From NCBI GenBank assembly GCA_947623455.1, contig OX392543.1, positions 20,024,757-20,088,756 on the forward strand: 64,000 bases of DNA, read 5' to 3'. The translations under genes and the position numbers were made by a program. Every line of letters starts with the position of its first letter. The first letter of the stretch is position 1. The notes beneath the pieces are model-generated. The model made no database searches. It saw only the letters and a list, made by a program, of their open reading frames with translations, and was not told where the DNA came from. This DNA comes from Mimachlamys varia (Eukaryota > Mollusca > Bivalvia > Pectinida > Pectinidae). Shown here piece by piece: positions 12,132 to 22,816 of this stretch.

Positions 12132-12215
12132 ACATAGAATCACGTTGATCACTTAGGATCACAAAAATCGCATAGGATTACATAGAATTCCGTAGGATCA
12201 CATATGATCACATAC
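12132..12215 (+). repeat. Degenerate continuation of the GGATCACATA minisatellite
   Basis: Units such as ACATAGAATCAC, TTAGGATCAC, CATAGGATTA and GTAGGATCACATATGATCAC continue after the family A fragment with more changes than the central array. Confidence 0.8.
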
Positions 12216-13585
12216 AAAAATGTAGGATCCTGAGCACTGTAAACGTTCTTATTTTGCGTACACACATTTTAGGCTATTACAAAATTATCTAAAAGATAAT
12301 ACATATAACCCCAGTGATAGATTTGCACATACAAGTTACATGTACTTGTAGTACAGCAGGTGTGAACAGCGTAATCATAAAATGAGTTTTTTAACCTTGG
12401 AAATATGGTATATATTTGGGTATTTTACATCATTAAGCATGATCAAAGCTCTACGTAAGTATACTGTAAACGCAATCATGTTTGTGCTCTTAAATATTCG
12501 CGTATAACCGAAATAAAAAGATAAACGGAATAATGACCTGGAACACTCGCAATACTTGCCGTAGAAAGCAATACACATCATCCGTAACTAGCGCATTCAT
12601 AATATAGCGAAATGTTTCAGGGCGAAAATTTGAACGTTTTAGATACTTAAAAAAAGAAATATTACGTGAAAAGATACATTGTACAATGTATTCCTTTTCC
12701 TACACTGCGTGAGCCACTTTGTACATATAGAAGATTTATGTTAGCCGCCATGTACTGTGTTTGAGACGGCTCCCTTACAGTAGTATAAACAATTTATCGG
12801 CCAATTACAACACCCCGTCAATAATCGATATAGCACAGTGTATGTACAAGGTATCAAACTGCTCCAAATAATTCAATTTCATTGATTAGGTAGAGTTAAG
12901 TATGTTTGCTGGACGTTTCTTCGACAATTTTCGTGCATTGTTGGAGCTCACAGACAAATTGAAGTGTTCTATTTTGGTCTCAGCGAGGACGCCATTGACA
13001 GCGTGCTAGTACACTGGAATGAGTTATGACAGCTAATGGTGCCAGCTACAGGACCACCGCGGTTACATTGTTTACATAGTATAACTATAGCATGACAATT
13101 ATAAATGGGCTAGTAACACAAATGGATATGATATTGTGATATTGTCTATCTAAAAGCTGTCAGTCATAAAAACTGATATAACCATAATGTATATCGATAT
13201 AATATTATGTCGCTCACGAGTAAGGCTTATGTCAATATTGCGCTAAAACATATTTATCTAAAATATTTTTGAAGATACTGTATATGAGATATTTAGACGG
13301 CTACAATGACAAAAGTATATCAATGATCTGTTTGTGTTCTTTAAAAAACCCATTTTATTTCAACAAACAATAAACGCCGGATGATTTCGAGATGGCGGAA
13401 TCGGAAACGCTATTAAAAGGTCATATCAATTCATGCACTCTTGTGATAAGCAGTTCTAATTTTTTTGTTTTAATTAATTACAATTTAGGAAAAATGTTAC
13501 ACAGAAAAAATACACAACACATGGCAACGGCTGTAAATTTCCACCGAAAAGATTATGGTAGTCTTACAGAAGTCCTGGGCTCGTT
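12216..13585. other. Unassigned AT-rich DNA
   Basis: No exon or repeat family was recognised. Short GATATTGTGATATTG-like runs occur near 13130. Confidence 0.45.
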
Positions 13586-13619
13586 TTCATGAAACCGTTC
13601 TCGAGACCGGTTTCATGAA
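13586..13619. repeat. 34-bp near-perfect palindrome
   Basis: TTCATGAAACCG at the left is mirrored by CGGTTTCATGAA at the right around a central CTCGAG. Fifteen of 17 base pairs match. It could be a fold-back terminus or a dimeric protein site. Confidence 0.85.
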
Positions 13620-13885
13620 TGCAGACCCATGTGTAGTACGTCGGAAGTCTGAAGATGTCATTATCAGTGATATTTGACGATATCTTGGTTATTTTATAGT
13701 GTCTGGAATTATAAAAGAACTGTATCATAAAACGTTTTTGACCAGTTTTAAAAAAGGCATTCCATTGTCTCACATGTTTTGATGAGACTGTAGTTGAATA
13801 AAACATACAAACAAGGTCATCATACGGTAACCCGCGACATATTTATGAAAAACATTTTATGTATTTTATTGGTTTTCCCGCTGAA

Positions 13886-14017
13886 AGGTGGCGTAGCACA
13901 CATATATGCTTCACCTCTTAAATTTAGCAATAGATACAGTATGCCGAAAAATTTAATTAAACTGCATTATACAGCCGTTTCGTCATCCTAGAACTCTTCA
14001 GTGATGCTAGGAGCCAA
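13886..14017 (-). mobile_element. Family A element, copy 4, hammerhead core retained
   Basis: The minus strand keeps CTGAAGA and GAAA. The ribozyme region is 13964-14007. Stem I (GCATCA/TAATGC) has one A-C mismatch, stem II keeps two Watson-Crick pairs and one G-U, and stem III reads ACGGCTGT before the A of the cleavage triplet. The conserved core is complete, but weak stems make activity doubtful. The 5' module is absent. Confidence 0.8.
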
Positions 14018-14383
14018 TCTTCTAAATTATCATTGTGCATTTCTTTAATAACAGTTTCTGAAGATTAATTCCTAGAGCAAGTATTGCGAGAGCGCCATTT
14101 TATTATTGTATGTATCTGTTAACATTCGGTAAAATATTACTGCACCACTATAAGTGGGTATACAGTATGTTAACTTGCTGTATGCTGTAATACATCAGAA
14201 TTTTCTGATTTAAAACCATTGCCACCTTTTGTATGGGAAAATTATCATAAGTTGTTCTGTACCATTGACAATTGCTCTGAATAATATCTGTATCATTACT
14301 TAAAAACTGAAATTAATGCAGAAGCTTGTTCTATGCAGTACTATAGTATAATGTGATATTGCCAATAGTCTAGTAAATAAATT
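14018..14383. other. Unassigned AT-rich DNA
   Basis: Nothing recognised between the family A and family B copies. Confidence 0.4.
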
Positions 14384-14503
14384 AGAGAATACCGAAGCGT
14401 TAGCAAAATCATAATCCAAATTCAAAATCGATTAACCCAGGGGTAAAAATATAAACAAAGGACAGATTTACATTGAAACTGTGTCAAAAGGAAATGCTTC
14501 GGA
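14384..14503 (+). repeat. Family B repeat, 5' part
   Basis: Begins with GAGAATACCGAAGCGTTAGC, continues through AATCCAAATTCAAAATCGAT, the CAGGGG block and AGATTTACATTG, then diverges. Confidence 0.8.
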
Positions 14504-16930
14504 AAAAACAAAGCAAAATTGTACTAAACAGACATAGATTAATCAAAAACAAACTGTTGATTTAACAAAACCCATGGTAGGTAAAAGGAATACAATTCTT
14601 TAGCCCTTTGCGGAATTGTTTTTCACAAATCGGTTATCTATAAAAAAAAGTTTGTCCAAGTTATCAAGAAATCCTCCAATAGAAATGGCCTTATCAGGAA
14701 ACATTTGTCTATACATTACATTTCATTGCAAATCTTTTACTTGACTTGACTAACTATGTAGGACGAAAGTGGATTTTGCTTCGGGAATATGTTGAACCAT
14801 AATCAATGTCTGTTTTAGATTTAAAAGTCTGCTTCGTTCAATTGAACAGCTCCGAGAGTAATTTCCCAACTTTCTGTATGTTACGCATAAGGTTATATGA
14901 CAAACCGTATTGTTTACCCCCAAAGCGTGACAAATGCTATCCGGTTGTGTAGAAAAAGTTTTGTTTTTTAAAAATCGCTCATTTTATTGCAGATGTATAA
15001 ATAATCTGTCGATTTACGGGATATTATTGATACAACTCAGGTAGTTTGGTTTGGAAGACCATGAATTGAAGTGCACACCAAACGTAGTAATACTTTTTCA
15101 AAAAGATCATATGGCTGACAGTCTGGCCCCGAAAACTATTATAAAATAGTTTTTTTCTTGTCTTATCAGCAACACTAAAAGTCTATTGTCAATAAAAGTA
15201 AATAATCCACGTATTAGATGTTTTATTACCTCATTCAATACGCCATTTTATATCCCCAAAAGTAAACTTTTGAAATCTGGGTTTCATATAAGCAACAGTC
15301 CTATGCTATTGGTCACATCTACTGGGAAAACTCACAACGCCTCTCATCGGTCAGAAGTCATGTGCTGGAATCTGCGTAGGCATTCATTATGTGAACTTCA
15401 AATGTCAATTCTCGACATCTGACGCGGGATCCAATAGCATGACCAGAGACATTAGGGAGAGGAACGCTTTTAGAATGCCGTTAAACAACTCAGTGAGTCT
15501 AACTGTTCCTAGAACTTATACATTTTTAAAGTGTATCCAGACAAAAATATTCCGAGCATTGTCTTAAAATTGGAACATAATTGGTAAAATCCTGTACGTA
15601 CTATTGATCTTTTGACATGCGTGACTATAGATCGTTAATGGATGAACACAAAAGTGTTCCGAAGGTGCGAATGGTCAGTAAACGTTTGACGTTGTACGTT
15701 AACTGAAGCTATTAAACGAATCATGAAAACAAGTGAATAGATTGGAAACATGCAAAATGAATAAAGTTACATCATGCAAGTAAATTTGTTTGGTCGGGGA
15801 CGTTTTGACCAGAATCAATTAGTAACATTATAAATAAAATATACACTTGACCTATATTAGGATGAATTTCCACATTCGTCTTTCTACAATGTGTTTTAAA
15901 CAATCAATCAAAAGAACTTCGAAGATGAATACGCTATTTTTTGTTTCTGAGACAAAAATAAATCAAAACAAAGCATGCAGGCGGCCAAGATACCAGTACA
16001 TCCCCACAAAACTCTTCGAAACGCACCAAATACAACCCAACAGAACAGAATTTAAGAACAAACGGAAGAAAACAATTAACTGTTCGTAGATCGATGGCGG
16101 TTTGCATTTTACCATGTGCCACATTGCTGTTGCTAAGGGCACCTCGTGTTTCAATATCTTACTGGCTTGGTGTACGGCACTGGTTAACCAGGGGCGACTG
16201 ATAGCTTTACTAAAAGGGCGACAATGCTTAATTACTTTTGTGTTTGTTTTCTGCAAGCATTCTGTAATGAATTAAGAAGCAGTTCTAAGGGTTCATGTTC
16301 CGTCAAATTATCAGGGCATATATATGTGTGCCGATAATTAAGTTGGTAGCTTTATATGACGGGGCTGGGTTGTATTACGTAGCGATATTAATCAGCGCTA
16401 TGGTAAAATGGAAATATCAAACATTTAAGAGTTTACGATAATTATATAACACAATTACTTACGAAATGTTAAGACCTGTATCATTCTGGGATATTACGAC
16501 TGTATGAATTGTCTTATGCTTTTTTTTAATCATTTCAGGAAATTATCAGTTTAAAAGCAAACGTATATAATAACGGTTCTAGTAGCTTTGTGTCATATTC
16601 GTATTTAATTAAAGAACGTAATTATCTTTTGCTTCCTAATGAAACTACAAAATATGATGACATTAAAATTCAAAAGAAAGTACAACCAATCGCTACCTGG
16701 CAATGCATTGGATTTCATGTCCCTCTTAAGGTAATTATAACTGAAACAATTGTTTCTGCTTAAGCGTTTTTTTTTAAATTCAAAGTCAAGTCCTGTATGT
16801 AAGAAAAAAACGAGCATGTACACGATATAACTTTAAGCGTTTTACATATACAATGTAAATAGCCTGTATGTATGATTCGCATTTGAAGTTTCGAACAAGG
16901 AACAGAAAGACAAAGCCATACACATGGAAC
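14504..16930. other. Unassigned DNA
   Basis: Several 60-97-codon frames occur, for example 15963-16256 on the minus strand and 15186-15422 on the plus strand. None has a recognisable domain, splice-bounded exon or compositional contrast that would support coding. Confidence 0.4.
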
Positions 16931-17207
16931 TTGTGGTACACATTTTCGTAGTACATGATTTGAAATTATACATAACTAGTTTAAATTTACTTCCAAATTC
17001 ATGAATTAAAGGGTTTTTACGCACATGACCCTTCTGCTTCTATATTTGTTTATAAATTTTCGATTCCAACCGTTTGGCCCCTAGCATCACTGAAGAGTCC
17101 TATGAGGACGAAACAGTTGTATGGTGCAATTTAATTGATTTTTTCGGCACACTCTATATATTACTAAATTTGAAAGGTGCAGCACATGTGTGTGTTACAT
17201 CATCTAT
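16931..17207 (+). mobile_element. Family A element, copy 5, near full length with intact hammerhead
   Basis: The 5' module is present (ACACATTTTCGTAGTACATG, TTTGAAATTATACATAACTA, GGGTTTTTACGCAC, CTTCTGCTTC). The ribozyme follows, then the 3' module (TTTTTTCGGCACACT, TTACTAAATTTGAAAGGTGC, ATGTGTGTGTTACATCATC). It is one of the longest copies, about 275 bp, with no open frame or poly(A) tail. Non-autonomous behaviour is inferred from size. Confidence 0.85.
17084..17127 (+). ncRNA. Minimal type I hammerhead ribozyme, all core bases present
   Basis: Stem I pairs 17084-17089 (GCATCA) with 17122-17127 (TGGTGC; one G-U). The CUGAAGA box is 17090-17096. Stem II pairs 17097-17100 (GTCC) with 17106-17109 (GGAC) around loop TATGA. 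The GAAA box is 17110-17113. Stem III pairs 17113-17115 (ACA) with 17118-17120 (TGT) around a two-base loop. The cleavage triplet is GUA, so the cut falls after 17121. This arrangement, stem I open and stem III minimal, is that of hammerheads described in Penelope-like elements, retrozymes and animal satellites. Pairing and core bases are seen directly; activity is inference. Confidence 0.8.
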
Positions 17208-17622
17208 AATGACGTATTAAGTAGCACATGCACCCGTCGAGATACATCTGTTGTAAAAACAAACCAGTTGTCTTACGAAGAATTAAAAGCACAAACATGT
17301 TGAAAACGGAGTGCAATATACTTAACTACTTGACGAATAAAAGACGAATTTAAAACAGGGACCCGTCATTATCGATGGTTTCACTTTGAGAACATATCGT
17401 GGAGTCTCGTTAAGAAGTCACGTGACTACAACGAGCACGTTACGACATACTCTGGCAGCTAATAATCACAGAATAATGAGGCAGTTTACAGTACATCACA
17501 ACAACATTGGACCTTATGTAAACCTTCTTTCCGTCAAAAGTAAACATCAGATTTAAGTTTCCGTGCAAGAAATGGTTAAGATCACAGATTGTAACAAGAA
17601 CGCAATGTACAGTTAAACGACC

Positions 17623-17780
17623 AGGGCCCAGTTGTTCAAATGCTGTTCAGCTTAATCAGTGATTAGTTCAAATTTTAATTATCCTGTAACTTTAAAATTA
17701 AACAACAAATTTAGTTACAACTTTGCAAGTAACTTACATCAAAGCAAATGTATCATTGAACAGTACAACTTTTGTATACT
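17623..17780 (+). mobile_element. Family C inverted-repeat element, truncated copy
   Basis: Starts AGGGCCCAGTTGTTCAAATG and continues GCTTAATCAGTGATTAGTTC then TTTTAATTATCCTGTAA, matching the reverse complement of the complete copy at 33689-33928 for roughly its first 150 bp. The far terminus is not found. Confidence 0.7.
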
Positions 17781-18618
17781 GAACATATTGTATTAGCAAG
17801 TAATACATCGAACAGGGAGTAGATTACGGTTAAGCTATTTTGTATAACTATTTGGAAGATGATCGAATTATTTCGTCGTTTTGCACTACGATGAATTTAT
17901 ACTGATCTTATTAGCACGGTTGATGGGAGGCATGTAGATTAAGCCTGATCCATTACTATCGATTTGGCCATTAAGGTACGCCTATGAAACATTTTAGCAT
18001 GTACTAGACATTCGGAACCCATTAAAACACATTGATTTTACTATATACTTATCGATAGCCTGCTGACCTCTCGGTGTGTATCGCTGTCGTCTTGGATATC
18101 TCCTGGTGAATGGACAGAAGCGAATCACTTTTTGCAGCTAGTTCCATATCTTCTGACATAAACCCCTCCCACGATGACCGGAAGTACTTAATACGACAAA
18201 ATTAGACGTCATTTGAGCATAAACTGACCATTGACCCATCCTTACTTCTCCCTCTGGTCAACTGCGGACCACTTAACGGGGAATTTGAATAATGACAACT
18301 TTGATTTATGTATGAACATGGTCCAACAGCTAATATTAGAAGTTTGCTATGCATGATGGGTAACGGGTACTCATCAATAACTCTTCATTATCACAAAACT
18401 GTGACAGTTCCTTCCGTACAAATTATAATCTTTAAACATGCACGTACCATTAAAGGACCTGTTACGATACATTATAAACTATTTCCAGTATGACTTTAGT
18501 TTTGATATTCAATTGATGAAAAAAAACATTGTCAGGGATATTATGAAAAAGATAACATAATATAAACAAAATATAATCAATAAAAATGTGCTTAATGTCA
18601 AACTTAGTGGTATTATAC
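17781..18618. other. Unassigned DNA
   Basis: No repeat or exon is recognised. The 61-codon frame at 18308-18493 has no identifiable features. Confidence 0.4.
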
Positions 18619-18690
18619 ATGGATTCGAACCACGGACCTCAATCTGTTATACTTTCGCTTTAACCGATTTTGATATATTGCTAACCCAAT
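18619..18690 (-). pseudogene. Degenerate tRNA-like remnant
   Basis: On the minus strand GTGGTTCGAATCCAT matches a tRNA B box and ATCGGTTAAAGCG resembles part of an A box. The acceptor and anticodon stems do not fold. It is more likely a SINE head remnant than a tRNA gene. Confidence 0.45.
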
Positions 18691-18964
18691 CTATGATCCA
18701 ACAATGCTGTAGTTGCATCTAAAGCGAACTTAAGTTTACATAATTATATATATATGTAAGAGACAGGAATCTTTAAGGTTCCATGAAAAGCGTCCAACAC
18801 AATTAACTGTATGAAAGTAGGAAAGAAAAAGTAGAAAGAAAAGAACAAAACAAAAGACAGGAAAGGAAAATAAAGTTCCAATAAGAGCAGCGAATCCAGA
18901 TTGGTCTATGGTTCCTCATAGAAGTAGACAAGGGAGATAATCCAGGAGCATTTCTTTGATTTTA

Positions 18965-19275
18965 ATTTGGTTTGTATTTTTTTTACATCCTATTAACAGC
19001 CAGGGTCATTCAAGGATAGCCTCCCGGTGTATGCGATGTGACAGTATGCAATCAGTGTGTGTATATTTGAGTTCGCGGTGTGTTCGTTTAAGCCTTTTTG
19101 CGACAGTGCCGCATTAATGCCTACTATATAGTACTATACCGTCGAAGGCCCCCAGCACCCCAGTAGTCATATAACACTGACAGCGGGTGAACAGTCGTTC
19201 CACTTTCAATATGCTGATCTTCAAGCAGGGAGTAGTAACAACAATTTTTGTGACTCTGACGAGCGCTCAACTATA
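18965..19275 (-). mobile_element. Degenerate dispersed repeat sharing the SINE tail segment
   Basis: Contains TTTTTACATCCTATTAACAG followed by CCAGGGTCATTCAAGGATAG, the same segment found at the tail end of the SINE copies at 29096 and 54259. The part further right includes a GGGTGAACAGTCGTTCCACT-type block that I remember from molluscan repeats. Orientation follows the SINEs. No tRNA head is recognisable. Confidence 0.55.
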
Positions 19276-19840
19276 GGCCAAACGTGAGACAGTGTCAAGG
19301 GAGAAATTGGCAAGGAGACAATTGTTCGGAAAGAAATGATCCCAAATTTAGTCCAAGCGCGTACACGTTCGCGCCGTCTGTTTTGTATATTTTAGAGCTT
19401 GTGGAATGTACTATTCTTTATAATGCAAATCATATAGATGTTACATTTTTTTGTTCCTAAAGCGATCTTTTAAATCTGTGTTAGCTCATAAGAGTTAATC
19501 TTAATAGTGTCATATCTTTTCTTAGAGAGTCAACAAGACGTGAAAACTTAAATCGTATGTCTGAGATTTCGACAAATTTTGCGTGTAAAAATGATTGACA
19601 CATTGAGTAATTTAGACGCAAACAACAGATGCAGTCTTGTACTTTTGTTTGTACTATACAAAGTGCTTGAATAACGGGCAAAGAACAAACATTGGAAGAT
19701 TATAGCTACGGTGTAAAATACGTCTATTGGAGTGCTTAAAGTTAAACGTACTGATATTTGTTTAAATAGCCATTATAACGGACCAGTCAAAAATGTTTAT
19801 GAAGATTAAAGTTCATGGTACATGTAACCGAACCGAATTC

Positions 19841-20198
19841 TACTACTACTAATAATAATATCAATTCAAGGTTCTCATAAACCGCTTTATCCGACCTTAA
19901 AGGGCGTCTCAAAGCAGTTCACAAATTAGTATCCGTGGTTATAGGGCCTTAGCAACTAGCCATTATCGCTCTCAACTCCATGGGGAGCATACAACCTGTG
20001 CTGCCATTTTGGCGCGCACAGCTAGCATTCTACAATGTCTAGCATTGCCTAACCACGTACTCATTTACAGTTGAGTAGCCCGGAACAAGCAAAGTAAAGT
20101 ATCTTGCCCAAGGATGCAACACAAGTGCCGTGAACGGGACTCGAACTCGTAACCCTTCGATCACAAGTCTGGCGTCCTACCACTGGACCACCGTGCAT
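19841..20198 (-). mobile_element. tRNA-derived SINE with trinucleotide tail
   Basis: The minus strand begins with a tRNA-like head at about 20198-20127: A box GGTCCAGTGGTAGGACG, an anticodon-loop region CTTGTGA and B box CGAGTTCGAGTCCCG. A body follows with CCTTGGGCAAGATACTT and AACTGCTTTGAGACGCCC, and it ends in a TTATTATTAGTAGTAGTAG-like tail at 19860-19841. Head, body and short-repeat tail are the standard SINE order. Such elements depend on a LINE partner for movement; none is visible here. Confidence 0.8.
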
Positions 20199-22728
20199 CA
20201 CTTGTGTCTGTTGTAAAAAATAAGAACTATTAACTGCTGACCTACATAGCTGTATCAGACTTAAAAGACTTAATAGTTGCCCTTTAGCTATAGCTGTGAG
20301 GACCTTATTAATTGCATACTAAGTCCCTGACTAGGGCCTTATATTATTTAATCTAGGGCAGACACAAACAACATCCATTTTCTATAAATGTCCCTGATCA
20401 ATATCAGATATAATGACTTAATAGCCCTCACACGGCGCAGGAATACAAGGACAATTTATCTCCACGTAAATACTCGTTAGTCTACAAAACATATAGTTCA
20501 CATGGCAACCGATCATTACACTAGAGTTATTTAACGCCACACGTGGACATTATGTATCTAACTGCATCCCACCGTTCCAGCATCCCCCACGGGCCTAAAT
20601 CTTCTCGCGTGATAATGGACCTAGTTTCTTATTATTCAACGCGGTGTAGTTTTGGCCTTGGCTTTGAAAATAGTTCCAGTACTGCACCAGGAAAGAGAAC
20701 TCGCAGACGACAGCCAGTCAAATAATCAAGCTCTCCACGTATTAGGTCTACATAGTCATGGTAGAAACGGCTTACATTTTCATTATATAGAATCAGAGAA
20801 TTATAGCATTGCATGTAGTAATGTACAGTTGTTTTGTTTGAATATTTCAAAACATAATATTTGCAAATATATGTTTCATAAATTCAAGCTATGATTGTAG
20901 ACCTTTGATCACAAAATTAGCTGTTCCGTTTGTTTTACGAACTTCTGTGTATATAAGGAATGGATAATGGCGTTACGGTTTGCAAATTGAACAGTTCGAT
21001 TATGTAATAAAATTTGCATTTAATGCCGATTGGTGAACTTATTTAAACTGTTCTGGGTCAATTTAAACCTTTTATTATACACGTAGGTGTTTTTCAATTT
21101 GATATTACAATATAAAGAAAAGTTATCTAGAAAGAATAATTTAATTCAATGGTATGATAGTATACAGTCGCGTAGGTCTACACAGTATACAAAATACATA
21201 CATCTGTAATTGTGTTTCGTTAAGATTTATCCATTTTATACATTTGTGTATATTCATGGCTGAGTTAAAATTGATTTCTAGATTCCGAAATAAAAATCTT
21301 TATATAAAAATATAACGTTGAGTTGATTTGTTAGTATAAACTAATATTATCTTTTTGTGCAACTTAGAAAATTAACATGAAGATTTGGCATCCGTATATA
21401 CTCTAAATGAAAATAATTGGTATTAAGAATACCGGATGTTGCTAGGCCTGCGATAAATAATTCAGACATCTGATCTGAATACTGTTAGTGTATTAATATC
21501 ACCACTGGCCTACGGCTACATCTCTTAATCAACTTCACCGTCCTAGTGACATCACAAGCTAGGACCTGTACCAACAGGTACTCGAACCTATATTAATCTT
21601 CAGTAAAATAACGATTTCTTATTTTCAAGTATACACTTCAAGACACAGATATTTATTTTAAAGTAGAGCTAGGTTATAATTTTAGGTCAATTGATTCTCG
21701 TTGACTTCAACCAAGTAAACAGTATTGATTTGTGCCTGAGGGACAGAAACGGTGATCGGAGCTGTTCGTAGATCAATAGACTGGACATATCGACCCAAGA
21801 ACCATTGTACAAAGTAACTCGGGCTAGGATTTCATATTGATTGAGGTACAGTAAATATTGTCGGTCAGTACGAGTTACCTCCCCTAATCTCTGATCTGAC
21901 AGTGGATGTTTATACCAAAATCAAACTGTATTTTTGTTGAACGGCCACCGTTTATATCTGATGAAGTTGTATTTCATTAACACTGCAATTTCATAATAGA
22001 CTATTCTAACCTTCAAATGTAAAGAGTTAAAATATTTCTGCATTTGTTAAGCAGTTTAAAAGTTGTAATTAGCATCCATGGTGCCTAAAATTGTTTCAAA
22101 ACAGGGAACAAAACTAAAATCTGGACGAAAAATATCAAAAAGTCGATAAGGACGAGGAACACATGATGTGAGACATTATTGTCATCACTATCTGAGGTTT
22201 ACCGTACCGTAATATAGAACCAGTTAGTAGTCTCATAATTAGTAGGGGACGCTTATATAATTTAAATACCTCCACAGAAGGAGGGGGGGGGGGAGGGGGT
22301 CGTTCAAAGGGGAGGTTGATACGGTATACATATACATACAGTGCTGTATGTCTATGACCTTAGGAATTGTAATGTAATGATTTGTAAGTAAGACATGTAA
22401 TCTTGATGGTAGTAAAAAAACAAAAACAAAAAACACAACAATATCACCTGCAAAAACTTCAGATTGTAACAACATATTATGCTATTGGAACGTCATCAAT
22501 CGCTTTTATGACGTCACAATTTTATTGTTGTCATCACTTAATTTCTGGTTCAAAAACTATTAAAAAAAATTAAACCAACCAAAATTATCAAAATGTCTGT
22601 CTGATTAAAATGCAGATTCGATACTCTCAACTTACATAGTATCTGACAACAACGGTCACAATAGTATGGTATAATATTTGTATACACTTGGGTTGTCTAC
22701 GATTCATGGGTGAGATTTCTGCAAGTCA
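20199..22728. other. Unassigned AT-rich DNA with a possible SINE scrap
   Basis: The segment 21500-21590 holds a minus-strand GGTTCGAGTACCT (B-box-like) and CGTAGGCCAGTGGTGA (A-box-like) in the wrong order for one tRNA head, so it may be scrambled SINE remnants. A G-rich run lies at 22279-22302, and TGACGTCA at 22509-22516. Frames near 20543-20894 are unrecognised. Confidence 0.35.
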
Positions 22729-22816
22729 TAACGTGATAGGTTATGACTCGTAACGTGATAGGTTATGACTCGTAACGTGATAGGTTATGACTCATAACGT
22801 GATAGGTTATGACTCG
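22729..22816 (+). repeat. 22-bp tandem repeat, four units
   Basis: AACGTGATAGGTTATGACTC plus two bases recurs four times. Each unit contains TCATAACC-like bases complementary to part of GGTTATGA, giving weak dyad symmetry. Confidence 0.93.

Noticed and set aside
10881..12215. CRISPR-like array
   Set aside because: The arrays are contiguous tandem repeats without unique spacers, in a eukaryotic context.
15963..16256. 97-codon minus-strand frame with ordinary amino-acid mix
   Set aside because: Another frame is open on the opposite strand over the same bases and no domain is recognised.
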